Shown here one piece after another: positions 47,669 to 60,062 of a stretch of DNA of 64,000 nucleotides; positions within the stretch are counted from its first letter, which is position 1; every line of letters starts with the position of its first letter. The position numbers and the translations under genes were made by a program. The stretch comes from Ligustrum vulgare (taxonomy: Eukaryota > Streptophyta > Magnoliopsida > Lamiales > Oleaceae). Where the stretch lies: assembly GCA_963555705.1 (NCBI GenBank), contig OY743177.1, positions 1,178,001 to 1,242,000 of the forward strand, given 5' to 3'. The notes beneath the pieces are model-generated. The model was not told the origin of the DNA, searched no databases, and saw only the letters and a list, made by a program, of their open reading frames with translations.

Positions 47669-48324
47669 TAGAGATGGCAAAAAAATTCGATCCGCCCCGT
47701 CGATCCGTCGACCCGATCCGATCCGATCCGAAAAAATTCCGATCCGTGGATCGACGGATCGAAATTTTTGTGATCCGCCCCGATCCGAAAATTCACGGAG
47801 CGGATTTGGATCGGGGCTGATCCGATCCGTCCCGATCCGCGATCCGAAATTTTTTTTTAATATAATTTTTTTATCATGTATAAAAATCTAATATTATAAA
47901 TTTTGTAGCAAACTTTAATTTTTGGGAATAACCTGCAATCTTTTCATTTTAAAGAAAACACATTTTTCATGTTCTTCATTTGAAGAAAGAATTACAATAA
48001 GTGATGGTAAAAAAATTCGATCCGTTGAATCGGCGAATCGGCCTCTATACGTCTCGTTTCAATAAAATAAATAAAATTTAATAAAAAAATAAATTTTCTA
48101 AATTTTTTATAAAAGATTTAATTTAAAATATATTTAAAAAAATTAAAAAAAAATTAAAAAAATAAATAAATTTTTTTTTTGGCGGATCGGTGGACCGATC
48201 CGCCCCGATCCGCCCCGACCCGAAATTTGACGGATCGCGGGGCGGATCCGGATCGGACAAAAAAATCTCGGGGCGGGGCGGATCGGGGTCCGATCTGCCC
48301 CGATCCGCCCCGTTGCCATCTCTA
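47669..48324. mobile_element. hAT MITE with GATCCG-rich ends
   Basis: Perfect ends TAGAGATGGCAA and TTGCCATCTCTA and an exact 8-bp target duplication GTAATATC (47661-47668, 48325-48332). Both subterminal regions are packed with GATCCGATCCG and CGGGGCGGATCG words in inverted arrangement. The middle is AT-rich. 656 bp, no transposase. It lies about 440 bp upstream of the DUF688 start. Confidence 0.93.
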
Positions 48325-48332
48325 GTAATATC

Positions 48333-49869
48333 TGCATCAAGAGATAAATTGTTTACTAATCAAGTAAGATAGAAATTAAAATACGTTTAGAAAAACTAAT
48401 AATTTTTCTATACTATGTTTCCTACATTCTATTATTTTTCGTCGACATTGTAAAAATTATAAACTTTTATTTTATTTTATTTTTATTTTTGACGATTTAT
48501 TAATAACTTAATTATTTTTTATATAAACAACGATTGCACGGAGTGTGCCAATGTTAAGTTTTTGATACATTTTTTCTTAATAATCTAGTAAAAATTGTAA
48601 AATTGTGTTCGATTGTTAAAATGAAGACAATTAGGAGTTGGATCACATTACGAATACGATAATACGTTGATTCAATACCTATTTATATGGTTTTGAAAAG
48701 AATATATAATTTTGTGAAAAAATATATAAAGTAATTATTTTTAGTATAAAATGAGGGGACAGAGGAAGGAGTCTCATAATGAAAAGGATGGGCATGGGGT
48801 TGAGAACTAGTAAAATGTGGGGTATATATATTTGTGGTCACAATGGTGGTTATTAAATATTGAAGGTATGGACCGATCATTTCAATTGAAAAATTAAGAT
48901 GGTCTAATTCTATGTATCAACGTGAAAAAAATTAAAAATCTTTTAATTTCATTTGTTTATATAATATATTTGGTGGTGATTTGATATTTTGATCCATGAC
49001 AGGTTGATTTTTTATTTTTTCTTTATCGATGTGGGAACGAGTTATCAAAACATTATTAATTTATTACTAATATCAAGCCTCTTTTATGGTGTTTAGGCAT
49101 AAAATAAAAAAATCTTACTTAGCACGAAAAATAAATACATTAAAAAAAATGTGAGATTTTGAAATTTTTTTAATCATATATTTTGATCGTGATTTGATAC
49201 TTTGATCCTGACGTTTTGATCTCCAGTTGTCAAGACTTCGCTAAATATCAAGCCTCATGTAAGATGTTCGACCAAGTACATACTTATTGAATATCGGTTG
49301 TGGTTCCTCGTAAATAAAAAGAAAAAGAAAAAGAAATACATGTTAGTCCTTGTGTGATAAGGTTTTGGACCTCGCGTTGACACAAGAATGTCTCGTTTCA
49401 ATTATTTCTTTCGTTTACATTAATATTTCCCCTACAAAATGCTTAGGCACTTATCTGGCATAAAAAGTTCTTTATATTTCATTGTACAAACCACAGCCAG
49501 TTATGTCCTATTTTTCAAAATAAACTTTGAGAATTTTTTATGATTTTCGGTGTACTCAATAACACCAACGAAAAATAGAAAAGCATTTCAAATATTTTGT
49601 GAAATCTAGTAAACTTCCTCCTAGAGTAACTACCAGAAATATTGTAGAAGTTTCTTGAAAATTTTCAAAAATAAAAATAGCAATCCCATTATTTAATCAA
49701 AATTCCAATTAATTTTCCAGGATATAGACAGGATAAGAATACCATCAATTTAAGTTTAGGTTTGATGATATTAATGTCCTAACAGAAGTAAGTTATGAAG
49801 TCCATTCATAATCTTAAGTTTCTATATATTCTTATTACTTATTTCAGTAACAATGTAATAATTAACTTA
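48333..49869. other. Intergenic, AT-rich
   Basis: Partial repeats of GATTTGATATTTTGATCC and ATCAAGCCTC occur near 48980-49080 and 49190-49260, which may be an old diverged repeat. No gene seen. Confidence 0.5.
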
Positions 49870-50328
49870 AGTGAAGATTTAAGAGAGGAGTATTTCTGAA
49901 AGTAATTCTTTGTATTATAGAAAAAAGATAATAATCCTTACAACGGGGAGACGAAAATATATATGGTGAATACATGAAGAATATTCTAGATTTTGTACAT
50001 GTAGGAGAGAATGTAGCTTGTGTATCACATGGTGGCAGCTGGGAATAAAGAAACTGATTTCTATTATGAAGAATCAGCATACTAGCTGATTGCTATAGTG
50101 AGGAATCCATATACCTCAACTTTTCAAATTCAATCTCAACCATCAATTCTTAGTCAAGTCCATCATTTTTTATTTTTTAAATTTTTTTAAACCATACATC
50201 AATCAAAAAACTAAAAAAAATCACAACTTTTCACATTACCACCAAACAAGCTCTAATAGAACATATGCTTTTTTAACACAAATGGTACATGCCTTTACTT
50301 CTTTTTCTAAAGTCATTTATGTTTAACT
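49870..50328 (-). repeat. 3' LTR of the outer copia element
   Basis: 459 bp. Its two ends match the 123-bp 5' LTR, but about 330 bp in the middle are absent there. Part of this (about 50101-50255, CTCAACTTTTCAAATTCAAT ... CAAACAAGCTCTAATAG) looks like a MITE insertion. Confidence 0.75.
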
Positions 50329-50343
50329 TCCCCCTCAAATGAG
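50329..50343 (-). other. Polypurine tract of the outer copia element
   Basis: On the minus strand CATTTGAGGGGGA directly precedes the LTR. Confidence 0.7.
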
Positions 50344-51087
50344 ACAGAGGCAAGACAACGCCAAATTTTTCTTTCAGAAGCAAAAATCTGGAGTGTCCTA
50401 CGCTCTTGGTCAGAAGGTCAGCTATTTTGTATGTATTGCACCACTATATATTATCTTCTCTGCAATCTTATCTCGTATAAAATGGACATCTAACTTAACA
50501 TGCTTTGTTCTTGTGTGGAAGATAGGATTAGTAGCTATAGCCTTAGCATTTAGATTGTTACACCATAAAACTAGAATAGAGAACAAGGGAAAATTTATTT
50601 CTTGAAATAGATTAGCAATCCAGGTCACCTCTACTATAGCCATTGCCAAAGCTCTATATTCTGATTCGGGGCAACCACCTTTTGTTTTCTTGAACACCAG
50701 GCAATTAGAGTTCCACTTAAGTAGATACAATAGGCTGCAATGGATTTCCTATCATCTGGGCATGATGCCCAATCCGCATTAGTGAAACATTCTAAAGTTC
50801 CAGTGAGATATTTGAAAACCCGTTTGAGTGCTTGCTAGTGCTCAGTCATGGGACATTGCAAAAACTGACTTAATTTGTTTACAATGTAAGCCAAATATGG
50901 TCTTGTATGTGCTAGGCATTGCAGACTTCCAACTGCACTTCTATAAAGACCACTATTTTTTATTTCTTCCTTTCCTTGCTTAGAGAGTGTCTTGCCAACA
51001 ACACTTGGTGTTGGACAAGGTTTCAAGTGTTCTTTAGCAGCTCTTTGATGTATTTTGCTTGTCATTGATGAATACCATATTCATATC
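50344..51087 (-). pseudogene. Outer copia: RNase H and end of RT
   Basis: On the minus strand 51065-50835 gives PCPTPSVVGKTLSK, GSLQCLAHTRPYLAYIVNKL. Then NADWASCPDDRKS and ESEYRALAMAIVEVTWI and KHVKLDVHFIRDKI follow in changing frames (to 50422). These are the standard copia RNase H blocks. A stop (after TEH) and frame changes break it. Confidence 0.85.
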
Positions 51088-51385
51088 AATTAAGAATTTC
51101 AAGTATGAAGATGAATTGATATTTTGGAGTGAGCTGAATTGCTCAGCCTCCTGTACTATATAACAATGAAAAATGGAATATTCTAGAGTCTCAATCTAGG
51201 TGAGATCCTCATTTGGTTATACATACAGAAAAAAAGAATCAGAATGAGAAGGAAGGGTATAAAGGTTAATATACAACACTCGTATAAAAACGTAACCCAA
51301 CAAACTAGCACTTATTCTTTAAACTGTAATACTCATTTTAGCATGCATGGCAGCAACACTAGACTGTTTAACCATCAGTTTCAAC
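51088..51385 (-). repeat. 3' LTR of the inner copia element
   Basis: 298 bp, followed on its internal side by polypurine CTTGAGAGGGGGA (51386-51402, minus strand). Confidence 0.85.
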
Positions 51386-51628
51386 TCCCCCTCTCAAGCT
51401 GGAGCACAACCGATTGACTCCAAGCTTGTCTCTTAAATATCGAAACATTGACTATGAAAGAGGTTTAGTGAGCAAATCATCCGTTTGATCTGCTGTGGGT
51501 ACATACCGTATTTCAAGTTTTCCTTCAAGCACCTTGTCTCTTACAAAATGGATGTCGAGTTCTATATGCTAGGTGAAAGTATGATACACATGATTTGAAG
51601 CTAATGCACTAGCACTGAGATCATCAAA

Positions 51629-52679
51629 TCACAGCACTGAGGTTGAGTCCAAGGGCAATTTTAATTCTTGAAGAAGTGACTCTATCCAAGTGATTTCAGA
51701 AGTTGCTTGTGCCAATGCCCTATATTCAGACTCTGTACTTGATCTAGAGACTACTTGTTGTTTCTTCGAGCCCCAAGCTACCAATGTATCTCCCAAATAA
51801 ACACAATACCCGGCTGTTGATCTCCGATCATTAGGACAGGATGTCCAATCCACATCAGCAAATCCAACAATGTTTAGGCTGTCACTTTTTCGTATTATTA
51901 GTCCCAAATTTACAGTTGCCTTTAGGTATCTAAAAATTCGTTTAACAGATTTCCAATGAACATCAGTTGGGGCTTGCAAGAACTGGCTCAATCTGTTAAC
52001 AATAAATGTTATATCCGGCCTAGTGTGAGCTAAATACTGTAAAGCACCGATGACACTTCTGTACAAAATTGGATTCTCTATTTGCTGACCATCTTCCTCT
52101 GACAGTGGTTTACCAAGTGACGTAGGTGAATAGCGTGGTTTCAAGTTCTGCTTTAAGTGAAAAAACTTGATCAAGTTTGTCAATGAACAATTGAAGTAGT
52201 TTGTCATCATTCCCAGTAAGAATGATATCATCTACATAGATCAGAACAAAGATCACCTGAGTGCTGCTCATGTAGTAGAAGAGAGAGCTGTCAGCTTTAG
52301 ATTGTATAAAATTCCAATGAAGGAGAATTTTCTTTAACTCTTCATACCATGCTTTAGGCGCCTGCCTTAGACCGTAGAGTGCTTTATTGAGTTTACATAC
52401 AAAGTGTGGTCTCCTACTGTCAATGAAACCTGCTGGTTGCTTTAAATATACTTCTTCTTCAAGTTTTCCATTTAAGAAGGCGTTATTCACATCTACTTGC
52501 CTGATTTTCCAATTTCTTGAGACTTCCAGTGAAAGAATTATTCTGAGTGTTGATGACTTAATAACTAGACAAAAGGTCTCATAAAAGTCTATTCCTTCAG
52601 TTTGTGAGTACCCTTTAGCAACTCGCCTTGCCTTGTACTTTTGAATTTCACCATTTTGGTTATATTTGATTTTGTACAC
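51629..52679 (-). pseudogene. Inner copia: RT and RNase H
   Basis: RT blocks are NGEIQKYKARRVAKGYSQTE, RQVDVNNAFLNGKLEEEVYL, LYGLRQAPKAWYEEL and FVLIYVDDIILTG (the YVDD active site is kept). RNase H follows in another frame: RSVIGALQYLAHTRPDITFI, GFADVDWTSCPNDRRSTAGY, SRSSTESEYRALAQATSEIT. Between KLDQVFSLK and the next block the usual LGELHYFLGIE region is missing, so a deletion with frame change joins the two. The RNase H ends at TSVL (51629), and the last catalytic part is lost. Confidence 0.88.
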
Positions 52680-52779
52680 CCCACTTACTTCCTATAACCT
52701 TCTGATCTTGACTTGGAGGAACTAGGTTCCATGTATTATTTTTTTTATCAAGGCATTGTATTCCTCATCCATTGCTCTT

Positions 52780-54250
52780 TCAGTTTTCATCTAACGGAGC
52801 TTCACCAACCGTGTTAGGTTCTCCAGTCTTAATTTTTGATGCATCAGCATAGTAGGTCTTAGGCTTGAAAATTCCAGCCTTACTTCTAGTAACCATAGAG
52901 TGTCCTGCCAGTGTGTCTTCATTCTGAGTATGTGTGTCAAGATTATCACTCCTATGTTTGACATTTTTTGCAGTACTAGCATTTTGTAATTCTGGAATAT
53001 CTTGGCGACCATCATCAGGTAATACTTCATCTTCATTTATTGTCATATCCACATAATCATTTTCTTCATCCTGTTCTGAGTTACCATCATTTCCTTCTCT
53101 GTGACCACATGAGTCAGGTTCTGCTGCTGTAATTACCTCAGGATAGATTATATCACTTTGATTGGTAGTGAGAGGGTTTGAAGGTGAGTAAAAAGGAAGA
53201 TTTTGGACAACAATCTCTGTGGATCTTTGACTAGTGTTCTTATTCGAAAAAGTGGAATGAAATGGGAAACCAGACTCATTAAAAACAACATGTCTAGACA
53301 CATATATTTTACCAGTTGAATTGAGGCATTTGAACCCTTTGTGTGAGTTACTATATCCAAGAAAGACACATTTTGAGGAATGATAAGCAAACTTATGATG
53401 TTGGTAAGTCTAAGACATGGGAAACATGCACAACCAAACACTTTTAGGCTTTTTTAATCAAAAGGTTTGTTAAACAGGACTTGATGAGGATAGTTCATTT
53501 TTAGCACTGGTGTAGGCAGCTTATTGATTAGAAATGTTGCTGTTGAAAAGGATTCCCAGCAATAGGTTAGTGGAAGATTGACTTGAGCTAGGAGTGATAA
53601 ACCAGTCTCGGTTACCTGCCTATGCTTTCTTTCAACCCTTCCATTTTGAACTGAGGTATAAGGGCAAGAAACTCTCATTTCAATCCCCTCTTATTTCAGG
53701 AAATTTGTGAAGATTTTAAACTCTCCACCCCAATCTCATTGGATTGCTTTAATTCATTTTTCAAACTGATTTTCTAATAATTTTTTAAACTGGATAAAGG
53801 ATTGTATAGCTTCTGATTTCTGTTTTAAAGGATAAATCCAAATAAATCTGCTGTAATCATCTACAAAGAGAATGCAATATTTGAAACCAGATGTTATGGC
53901 CTAGCCTCCTGTGCAGCAGCTGATAACTAGACTCTTTGGACTTGACATGACTCGAAGACACTTCATTATTTGACTCTATATTGAAAATTGATAATGATGG
54001 AGCTGAGCTTGATGTTCTGGTATTTTGATGAGGAGCTTGGTGAGTTGATCTTGGAATGTCAAATTAATATAATCCATCCTTAAGCTTTCCTTGCAGTAGT
54101 GTTTCCTTCGTCTTTAGGTCCTTCACAAGATAAAAATTAGGATGAAATTCCATGAAAACTTTGTTATCAGAGGTTAGCTTTGAGACACTGATTAAATCCT
54201 TCCTTATACTAGGCACAAGTAGTATTTCATTCAATATAAGTGATTTATCT
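52780..54250 (-). pseudogene. Inner copia: integrase region
   Basis: From about 54200 down: GAG-pre-integrase remains, FVDDYSR-like and DWGGEF-like segments, then VSCPYTSVQNGRVERKHRQV (53678-53618) with the catalytic Glu in GRVERKH. KIYVSRHVVFNESGFPFH follows (53320-53260), then an acidic linker (52780-53250). Several stops and frame changes. Confidence 0.8.
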
Positions 54251-54271
54251 TTCTGAGTATTAATGTGTGCC

Positions 54272-55456
54272 TTACCAGTGTGTTAAATGAGCAATTTGTT
54301 CTCCTATAGTTAGTTTATGATTACCTTCAAACTTTTGTGCATCCATCAGGTTTTCCTTTAGTACAGTGATATGGTTACTTGCTCCAAATTTCACAAGCCA
54401 CATTGGATCACCTACTGTCTTTGTTGATGCTATCATTGCAGAGGAATGATGTTCAGTTGATGTAGTGTTCTGAGATGGCCTAGAACCCATAAACCTTTCA
54501 TCATATCTGTTATTACACCATGCTGCTGAATGATTAGTGTAACCACATATCTGACACGGGTTCCTCTCTGAATTAAACCTTGGACCTCTTCCTCTATTTC
54601 TACCCCCTCTGAAATTGTTACTTCTTCCACTGAAATTGGTTCTTCCACCTCTTTTCCTGCAGGTGTTGAACCTCTGAGAGTAGTTTGCTGAAGTTTGGCT
54701 TAAGTTCACTGATGCAATTCCAGTTTTAATAGCATTGAGATGTTCAATCATGATTTCATATGTTAGGAGAAGAGACTGGAGTTCATGCCAAGTGATGGAA
54801 TGACGGCTGTTGATTTGCACAACAATGGGAGCGTATTCATCATCTAATCCTGCAAGCACCTGTGTTATGAGATCAGACTGTGAGACTGGCTTCCCTACTA
54901 TTTCAAGATAATCAGCCAACTGATTGATTGAGTTCAGATACTCATCAATAGTAAGAGATCCTTTCCTTAATTTCTGAAGTTCACCCGTAAGGAAAACAAT
55001 TCTTGATTTACTCATAACTCCAAAACTTTCCTGGATAGCATTCCAGAGCTTTGCAGAGTTATCAGCCCCCATTACTTTAACTGCAATATCAGGTGTCATA
55101 GACGAATAAAGCCAACCCATTAATAGTTGGTCCACTGATATCCACCTCTTATACTCTGGATTCATTTGCACCTCAATAACTCTTTCACCTCCTTCTGTGA
55201 CTGTGGCAGTCTGCTTTGTTAAGAACTTAGATGGGCATTGGTTTGTTCCCAAAATAAAACTTTCAAGATCATGCCCTTTAATAATAGGCATGACCATATT
55301 TTTCCATAGCAGGAAGTTTTTCCTGTCCAGCTTGACAGGAGGGATTTGTGTGAGATTCACATCAAAATGAGAAAATAAGGTTTCTCGTAGAACATGAGAA
55401 ATGGTGGTTTGTGTTTGTTGATTTGCAGTATTGCTGTCATTGGATTGAGTGGCCAT
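54272..55456 (-). pseudogene. Inner copia: gag and start of protease
   Basis: A 394-residue intact open frame. The N-terminal half is the Retrotran_gag/UBN2 fold (LDRKNFLLWKNMVMPIIKGH; WISVDQLLMGWLYSSM; LRKGSLTIDEYLNSI). An RG-rich stretch and a good CCHC zinc knuckle CQICGYTNHSAAWC follow. The protease start reads WLVKFGASNH where copia has WLVDSGAS, so the catalytic Asp is replaced. The gag shell itself still looks complete. Confidence 0.9.
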
Positions 55457-55457
55457 T

Positions 55458-55469
55458 GCTCTGATACCA
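55458..55469 (-). other. Primer binding site of the inner copia element
   Basis: TGGTATCAGAGC on the minus strand, the classic initiator-methionine tRNA site, directly against the 5' LTR. Confidence 0.95.
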
Positions 55470-55781
55470 AATTAAGAATTTCAAGTATGAAGATGAATTG
55501 ATATTTTGGAGTGAGCTGATTTGCTCAGCCTCCTGTACTAAATAACAATGAAAAATGGAATATTCTAGAGTCTCAATCCAGCTGAGATTCTTATTCGGTT
55601 ACACATATAGACAAAAATAATCAGAATGAGAAGGAAGGGTATACAGGTTAATATACAACACTCTTATAAAAACATAAGATTAAAAATGTAACCCAACAAA
55701 CTGTCACTTCTTCTTTAAACTGTAATACTCATTTCAGCATGCATGGCAGCAACACTAGACTGTTTAACCATCAATTTCAAC
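55470..55781 (-). repeat. 5' LTR of the inner copia element
   Basis: 312 bp, similar to the 3' LTR with small indels (for example an extra stretch near 55675-55690). Confidence 0.85.
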
Positions 55782-55784
55782 TTT

Positions 55785-57200
55785 GTAGCCTCAATACCCA
55801 AGAAATAGTGCAGTTCTCCCAAGTCCTTTAAGGGCAAAACTCTGATTCAAGTCTATAATGAGAGCATCAATAATTGCATTGTTGTTCCCTAAAATTATAT
55901 TATCATCAACATACACCAAGATAAAAATAACATCCTTTCCTGAGTTATAAAAGAATAAAGATGAATCTGCCTTTGATTGAATAAACTTCCAGCCTAGTAA
56001 AGTCCCTTTGAGTTTTTCAAACCAAGCTCTTGAGGCTTGTTTGAGCCTATATAGTGCTTTAATAAGCTTACACACATAGGTTGGTTTGCTAGGATATTCA
56101 AAGCCTTCGAGCTGTTCCATGAAGACAGTTTCTTCCAGATCTCCATTTAGAAAGACATTGTTAATGTCTATTTGCCTTATGCTCCAATGATGTGAATCAT
56201 TTTCGTGTTTAGACCAAAAATTCCTACAACAATTTAATATCAACCCAACAAAGCTAAAATGATAAAAATAAGTGATAAAATACCTTAACCCAAGTTTATC
56301 ATACTCAAAATTCAAAGGTTAAATAACCTAGCCCAATGGATAAAGATTAAACAAATTTCAAGGTGGTGAAAAATCAATAACAAACATAAGAATAATACAC
56401 TCAAGTAAAAGTTGAAGAAATTACTAAGAGATTACAAGAGCAAAGGAAATGTTTTACCTCACCCAAAAGAGAAGCTACTCCAAGAGCTTCACATGAGCAT
56501 TCAAGTTATCTCTTAGGGTTTGAGAGCAAATGTATATATAGTATAAAAAAATAAGGAAAGAAGAAAGTTTGAGAAACTGCAAGAAAAACCCCGAAATTTG
56601 AATTCGAGGACTTTCGGTAGACCGACACAGTCGATTGAATCACTTTCGATCAAACATTGATCAACCGAACCCGATTGAGGCTGCCTCTAAAAATCTTGCA
56701 GAGTTTCGGTCGATAGAAATCGGCTGAGTCCAAATTCTCAACCAACTTCATATTTTTGGCTCCAACTTGATTCTTAGCTTCTTTTCTTGACTTAATTGCT
56801 TTGTTTAGCCTCGACTCTTGAACCTCTTTAGCATCGGATCTCTTCATGGGTCCCACCGACACATGCATTGAGATTTGACTTTCTCGGATCTCATCACCGT
56901 CCTTAGCTACAACAATGGTTAGAATAATCCTCAGTGATGCAAATTTTAGAACAAGACTAAAAGTTTCAAAGTAGTCAACCCAGGAGTTTGATGGAAACCT
57001 TTTGCCACTAGTCTTGCTTTATTTCTTTGGATAGATCCATCTGAGTTTTGTTTGAGTTTGAAGATCCACCTATTGCCAACCACATTGTAGTTCTTTGAAG
57101 GAGGAACAAGAGTCCAAGTGTTGTTTTTCTTGAGTGCATGATGTTCCTCTTCCATTGCCTGTTTCCACTTGATGTTTTCTAGAGCTTCATACACTGAATG
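55785..57200 (-). pseudogene. Outer copia: reverse transcriptase, split
   Basis: N-terminal part 57194-56946: WKQAMEEEHHALKKNNTWTL, NRWIFKLKQNSDGS, RLVAKGFHQTPG. C-terminal part 56200-55785: RQIDINNVFLNGDLEETVF, KALYRLKQASRAWFEKL, FILVYVDDNIILGN (YVDD kept), ending GIEAT at the inner element. An insertion at 56201..56896 separates the halves. The C-terminal part ends in a changed frame (GLGRTALFLGY). Confidence 0.87.
56201..56896 (-). mobile_element. Insertion of about 0.7 kb in the outer RT
   Basis: Non-coding, unlike copia. The flanking words ATCAT (left) and ATCAC (right) could be a 5-bp duplication with one change. It contains GTATATATAG (TATA-like, about 56530-56545) and repeated CCGAC/TCGGT words. 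A solo LTR of another family is the best guess. Confidence 0.5.
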
Positions 57201-57219
57201 TAGTTACTCTAATTCTGCA

Positions 57220-58950
57220 GGGTTCATCTTTGGTTCCTTTATTTTTGTCGAGTAGACATTTGGTTTGAATATTCCATCCTTCCCCATTGTCACCAAAGGA
57301 TGATCATTTCTATGAATAACATTCTCAACTTCTTGTCCAATGTTTCTTTATGCGTGATCCAATGTAGTTTCTGAATTTTCATGTGTTGGTCCTTGTGAAT
57401 CTCTGTCAGCACTTGAACCTCTGTCAACACTTTCCTCCCATTGAATAGAATGATCAAGTGATTGAGAGTGATCATTATGTTCTTCTTGTTGAGCATGTGG
57501 ACTGAACACTTGAGTTTCCTATAGAAAAGAAGCTTGAGAGTCTGCCATACCAACATTATTTATGTATGACTAATGATGAAGGAAAGGTAGATTGTTTAGG
57601 TGAATGATAACAGAGGAGGAAGATGGAGTAGTTGATGTTTTCTTTTGAGAAAGAGAGTCCGTAGAGAAAGGAAAATCATCTTCATGAAAGATGACATGTC
57701 TGGAAATGTAGATTTTACCTTGTGAGTTTAGGCATTTGTTACCTTTGTATGAATCACTGTAGCCTAGAAAAATGCATTTGGTTGAATGAAAGCTAAATTT
57801 ATGAGCTTGGTAAGGTCTCAAACATGGGAAACATGCACATCCAAAAGTCTTGAGAAATTGATAGTCAACTGTTTTGTTAAAAAGTGTTGAATATGGAGAG
57901 TTTAATTGAAGAACTGCAGTAGGAGTCCTATTTATCAGATAGACAAAAGTATGGAAGGCTTCCCACCATTATTTCAGGGGCATTTTGGCTTGGGCTAGGA
58001 GAGTTAATCCCATTTCAGTTATGTGACAGTGTTTTCTCTCAACCCTACCATTTTGGACTAAAGTATGTGGGGAAGAATGTCTAAAAACAATTCTTGTTTT
58101 GTTGGTAAAGTTGGTGAAAGGTCCAAACTCTCCACCCCAATTAGTATGAAGTGTTTTGATTTTTCTATCAAGTTTGTTTTCAATCATGGTTTTAAATTGT
58201 ATAAAGATGTGTAGAGCATCAAGTCCAGGTAAATCTACTGTAATCATCAACAAAATTGATGTAATACTTGAATTGAGAGGTTGAACTAATTGGGGAAGGA
58301 CCCCAGACATCAGAGTATACAAGTTCCAGTATTTTTTGTGCTTGTGAGTTGGATTGAGGGAATGGTAGTGCATGTGATTTACCCATTTGACAGGCTTCAC
58401 AGAAGATATTCATATCCTTAGAAATAGGTTTTCCATTACAAAGTTTGATTACATGAGAGATGACTTGGGGCGAAGGATATCCTAGTCTACAATGCAGAGT
58501 TTTAAATAGAGAACTAGAGTCAGAACAGTTTTTTAAGGACTCAATAGTGGTCTCAACGTTGTAGGAATGAGCTTTGAACTTCTTGTATGGGAGATTATTG
58601 GTTGGTGATAATTCCAGCTGGTATAAGCCTTCTCTAAGCCTCCCTTCCAACAGTAGTATCCTTGTCCTTCACTCAACAAAAAGTTGGATGAAATTCCATA
58701 TAGACTTTGTTATTTGCAGTTAACTTTGAGACTCTTATAAGATTTTTCTTTATTTTTGGAACATGTAGAACTTCTTTTAATACCAGCGGTTTAGACAATG
58801 TAGGAATAACAGATTTACTAGTATGAGTTTTAGAGAGAAATTCACCATTACCAATCATCACACCTTTCTTACCCTTGTATTGATTGTTAGAGCTTTCAGT
58901 TTCAGAACCTGTAACATGATCACTAGCTCCTGTGCCTGCATACCAGGCAG
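57220..58950 (-). pseudogene. Outer copia: protease end and integrase
   Basis: Protease remains: VMIGNGEFLSKT, VLKEVLHVPKIKKNLIRVSK (58861-58673). Then GAG-pre-integrase HCRLGYPSPQVISHVIKLC and CEACQMGKSHALPFPQS, YSDVWGPSP and FVDDYSRFTWT (58650-58219). Next WGGEFGPF, SSPHTLVQNGRVERKHCHI (58400-57969), and GYSDSYKGNKCLNSQGKIYI (57821-57570). The blocks are in changing frames. Confidence 0.87.
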
Positions 58951-59032
58951 GAGCTGAGACTGTGTTTAATGTGGCAAGGTATGCACTAGACTGAGATGGT
59001 CCTTTGTTATGGTGGTAGAAGTTGTTCCTGGT

Positions 59033-60035
59033 CTAATTTGGGAAAGTTCCATTGTAAGCCTCATCAAACCTATAGAGGCAAACATATGCACTATGTCCTA
59101 TCTTACCATAGACTTGACATATTGGGTTAAAGCTTCTGGATCCACTTCTCGACCTTCCCCCTCTTCTTCCTCTGTTAAAGTTACCTCCAGCACCCCTGTT
59201 ACCATAGTTTGGCTTATAGCCTCTGCCTTGTTGTACACCTCTTCCTCCTGAATTTTGAGTGAAGTTGACTGAAGATTGGCCAATATTGATAATGCCAATA
59301 TTATTTTGCAGGGAATCAATATGCTTTAGTCTACTCTCATAGGTCATGAGTGTAGCTTGAAGTTCTCCCCAAGTTATGTCAACTCTACTGTTAAGTTGAA
59401 CGACTATCGGTATCCGGTCTCCATCCAGTCTGGCAAGCACTTGATTGACAAGATCAAATGTAGGAACACTCTTTATAGCAACTTTCAAATTATCTGCTAG
59501 GTTCTTCATCTTAGCAAGATACTGGTCTATTTTTAGTTCTCCCTTCCTAGTCTTATGTATTTCAGAAGTAAGGAAGGTGATTCTGGAATGATTTTGGATG
59601 CCATATCTTTCATTAATTCCTTCCCAGAGCTTACAGGCAGTAGTGGGTCCCATAAATCTCATGGCACTTTTTGGTGTCATCGTTGAATAAAGCCAACCCA
59701 TTAGGAGTTGGTTAGTAGACATCCATTTGTTATAGTTGGATTAGGAACCTATTCTGGTGTCTCCTCAGTTTCAGCAGTAGCCTGAGTGTTTGTTTGAAAG
59801 ATTATTATAGTCTGTGGTGGACAAGGGTTAGTACCTAGCAGATGACTTCTAAATTTTGACCTCGAATAGTCAGAAGGATCATGTGCTTCCACAGTAGATA
59901 GTTTAGATAGTTATCTTTGTCCAATTTCAATGAAGGGGTTTGAGTGAGGTTAGCTCCAAAAGGGGAAGTTATGCTACCTCCCAACATTGGAGGTGCAGTG
60001 GTCGTGGATTGAGAGTCGGTGTTTTGATTGGCCAT
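59033..60035 (-). pseudogene. Outer copia: gag
   Basis: Start MANQNTDSQSTTTAPPMLG at 60035, in one frame to about 59835. After a break of about 110 bp the frame at 59722 gives LLMGWLYSTMTPKSAMRFMG through to a Gly/Arg-rich stretch. The zinc knuckle reads CQVYGKIGHSAYVC, with Tyr where the second Cys should be, so it cannot bind zinc normally. Confidence 0.87.
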
Positions 60036-60050
60036 GGCTTTGAAGCAATC

Positions 60051-60062
60051 GCTCTGATACCA
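60051..60062 (-). other. Primer binding site of the outer copia element
   Basis: TGGTATCAGAGC on the minus strand, directly against the 5' LTR end CTTCACT. Confidence 0.95.

Larger units (their letters stand above)
51088..55781 (-). mobile_element. Inner Ty1-copia retrotransposon
   Basis: LTRs are 51088-51385 and 55470-55781, both reading AATTAAGAATTTC ... TTTCAAC on the plus strand. The primer site and polypurine tract are intact. It interrupts the outer RT within GIEAT (55785 side), which resumes at 51087. No target duplication is visible: flanks ATATC and TTTGT. It is related in sequence to the outer element (about the same gag start and RT). Confidence 0.88.
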
